A stretch of 16,971 nucleotides of DNA from Saprospiraceae bacterium. Lineage in GTDB: Bacteria > Bacteroidota > Bacteroidia > Bacteroidales > JAIPBB01. The stretch spans positions 1 to 16,971 of the forward strand of contig JAIPBB010000090.1 in the NCBI GenBank assembly GCA_021739805.1, written 5' to 3'. Shown here piece by piece: positions 15,598 to 16,971 of this stretch (the stretch's first letter is position 1; every line of letters starts with the position of its first letter). Under the pieces are notes generated by a model. That model did not search any database and was not told the DNA's origin. It saw nothing but the letters and a program-made list of their open reading frames with translations. The position numbers and the translations under genes are program-made.

Positions 15598-16605
15598 TTA
15601 CAAATAAATCAGTACTTTATGATTGCATTTCCCACAGCTACTATCAAAATTCAAATTAGTCATTATCGTTTCATATCCATTTCGTTGAATAAGCAATTCA
15701 TTACAATTAGGGCAATAAGTATTTTGTCCTACTTTAGTATTTATATTCCCAATGTAAACATGTTTCAAATATTCTTTTGCAATATTATAAAAATCAATGA
15801 GTTTTTTTTCAGAAGTTGCTTTGGCTTTCAACTTATAATAAGGATGGTATTTTGAAATATGCAAAACAGTTTCCTCCCCTAGTTCTCCTTCAATCCATTT
15901 AAGCATTTCATAAAATTGATATTCATTATCATTGTGATTTGTGATGAGTAGATTTGTTATTTCCAGATGCCTCCCACTCTTTCTAATTTGCTTCAATGAT
16001 TGCTTTACAGGCTCAAGACTTGATTTTGTTAATGATTTATAGAAGTCTTCAGTAAAAGCTTTCAGGTCAACATTAAACGCATGAATTACATCAGTTAAAA
16101 CTTCAAGTGGTTCAGCATTAATAAATCCATTTGTAACCATTACATTTCTCAAATTATTTTCTGTTGCTTTTATAGCAATATCTATCATGAATTCAAACCA
16201 GACCGTAGGTTCATTATAAGTATATGCAATCCCACAATTGTTATTAGCATTTTTTGCCAACTCAATAATTTGCTCAATTGGATAGTATCTTAAAAAAGGA
16301 TAATCTTCAGCAGTAGCCTGTGATATTTCAGAGTTTTGACAAAACTTGCAATGAATATTACAACCAAGACTTCCAATAGATAAAATTTTTCTTCCGGGAT
16401 AAAAATGATATAAAGGTTTTTTTTCAATTGGGTCAAAATTCAAACTACTTAATTTGCCATAATTCTCAAATATCAGTTTTCCATCAACATTCTTTCTCAC
16501 ATTGCAATTACCATATTTTCCATCAGAAATAATGCAGAAATGCGGACATAACTCACACTTAACTTTTCCATTTCCTAATTCCGAATAATATTCTGCTTCT
16601 TTCAT
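15598..16605 (-). CDS. amrS: AmmeMemoRadiSam system radical SAM enzyme
   Basis: A 335-residue radical S-adenosylmethionine enzyme of the PflA-like AmmeMemoRadiSam group. The N-terminal CELCPHFC (17-24) and GKYGNCNVR (29-37) form the family's extra cysteine motif. The [4Fe-4S]-binding CNIHCKFC is at 82-89 (Cys82, Cys86, Cys89), the canonical CxxxCxxC. GIAYTYNEPTVWFEF (125-139), VMVTNGFI (155-162), FNVDLKAF (177-184) and HISKYHPYY (249-257) follow in the expected order. A C-terminal CPNC (298-301) and CGKC (324-327) pair could bind zinc or a further cluster. It is first in a two-gene operon with the Memo-like protein. The enzyme presumably modifies a substrate together with proteins A and B; the reaction is unknown. 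No clear promoter box was seen upstream, where the tandem repeat array begins 12 bases before the ATG. Confidence 0.92.
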   Translation of the reverse strand: MKEAEYYSELGNGKVKCELCPHFCIISDGKYGNCNVRKNVDGKLIFENYGKLSSLNFDPIEKKPLYHFYPGRKILSIGSLGCNIHCKFCQNSEISQATAEDYPFLRYYPIEQIIELAKNANNNCGIAYTYNEPTVWFEFMIDIAIKATENNLRNVMVTNGFINAEPLEVLTDVIHAFNVDLKAFTEDFYKSLTKSSLEPVKQSLKQIRKSGRHLEITNLLITNHNDNEYQFYEMLKWIEGELGEETVLHISKYHPYYKLKAKATSEKKLIDFYNIAKEYLKHVYIGNINTKVGQNTYCPNCNELLIQRNGYETIMTNLNFDSSCGKCNHKVLIYL

Positions 16606-16616
16606 ATAAATTTAAA

Positions 16617-16971
16617 ATTTAACCATAAAAACATTTAACCATATAAGAAATATAAGGGCATATATGTTTCACTAAATTTCTAATATCTAATTTCTAAATA
16701 CTAAACAAAGTCTAATTTTCCAATATCCAAATCATCCAACAATTTAACCATAAAAACATTTAACCATATAAGAAATATAAGGGCATATAAGTCTTAACAA
16801 TTTCTAAATACTAAATACTAAACAATATCAAATTTTCCAATATCCAAATCATCAAACAATTTAACCATATAAGAAATATAAGGGCATATATGTTTCACTA
16901 AATTTCTAATATCTAATTTCTAAATACTAAACAAAGTCTAATTTTCCAATATCCAAATCATCAAACAATTT
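16617..16971. repeat. Tandem array of ~113-125 bp intergenic repeats (three copies, last truncated by window edge)
   Basis: Units begin with ATTTAACCAT at 16617, 16742 and 16859. The stretch 16633-16745 and 16859-16971 are identical over 113 bases except one position (C at 16737, A at 16963). The middle copy differs in its interior: a shorter run of TCTAA-type heptamers and AGTCTTAAC in place of TGTTTCAC. Shared blocks are TATAAGAAATATAAGGGCAT and TTTTCCAATATCCAAATCAT. Each unit also contains heptamer-like repetition (TTTCTAA, TATCTAA). No gene lies in this 366-base stretch and the array continues off the edge. Confidence 0.85.

Noticed and set aside
15475..15855. Plus-strand open frame of 126 codons across the Memo/radical SAM junction
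   Set aside because: It overlaps two well-supported minus-strand genes and reads as their antisense, with no recognisable protein features.
16617..16971. Possible CRISPR array from the regular recurrence of identical blocks
   Set aside because: The repeated unit is 113-125 bp with no short repeat/unique spacer alternation, units are near-identical throughout, and there is no cas gene.

Overview
The window looks like a chromosome segment of an AT-rich Bacteroidota bacterium, most likely of the Bacteroidales type. The evidence is a DUF4293 membrane protein divergent from a long Bacteroidota-style rho, a GH3 plus serine-hydrolase fusion, MbnP-like and lipobox-bearing secreted proteins, promoter boxes of the TAnnTTTG type, and starts without Shine-Dalgarno sequences. 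No rRNA, tRNA, CRISPR array, transposase or integrase was seen.

Left part (1-5115), housekeeping genes. A truncated MbnP-family secreted protein reads out of the left edge. It is divergent from an isolated histidine ammonia-lyase (hutH). A DUF4293 membrane protein on the minus strand follows, then rho with its own promoter, a leader of about 135 nt and an intrinsic terminator.

Middle (5116-8773). A repeat-rich spacer leads to a 993-residue exported fusion of a NagZ-like GH3 beta-N-acetylhexosaminidase and a class C beta-lactamase-like serine hydrolase, probably acting in cell-wall turnover. The same palindrome of about 40 bp lies before hutH, after rho and after the GH3 gene, embedded in octamer-type simple repeats.

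Accessory region (8774-13300, minus strand). This is the most unusual part. A two-gene module is present twice in tandem. Each module has a small exported cysteine-containing protein of about 125 residues followed by a large exported protein of about 550 residues. The large protein has a predicted beta-propeller-like body and a C-terminal thioredoxin-like segment. The small proteins share a core (ESGGxWIxEEDWxGxxDP, then GEx(V)VY, then IGIVCP). The large proteins are clear paralogs, but one has CSTC and the other CSTS. Each module has only one member with a lipobox, and it is the opposite member in the two modules. A stem-loop lies between the small and large gene in both. The arrangement recalls Bacteroides loci pairing NVEALA peptides with six-bladed propeller lipoproteins, but the small-protein family is not one I recognise.

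Right part (13301-16971). After an AT-rich gene-free stretch come a GT2 glycosyltransferase on the plus strand and a minus-strand operon for two AmmeMemoRadiSam components (radical SAM enzyme, then the Memo-like protein B) without the AMMECR1-like protein A. The window ends in a tandem array with units of about 113-125 bp upstream of that operon.
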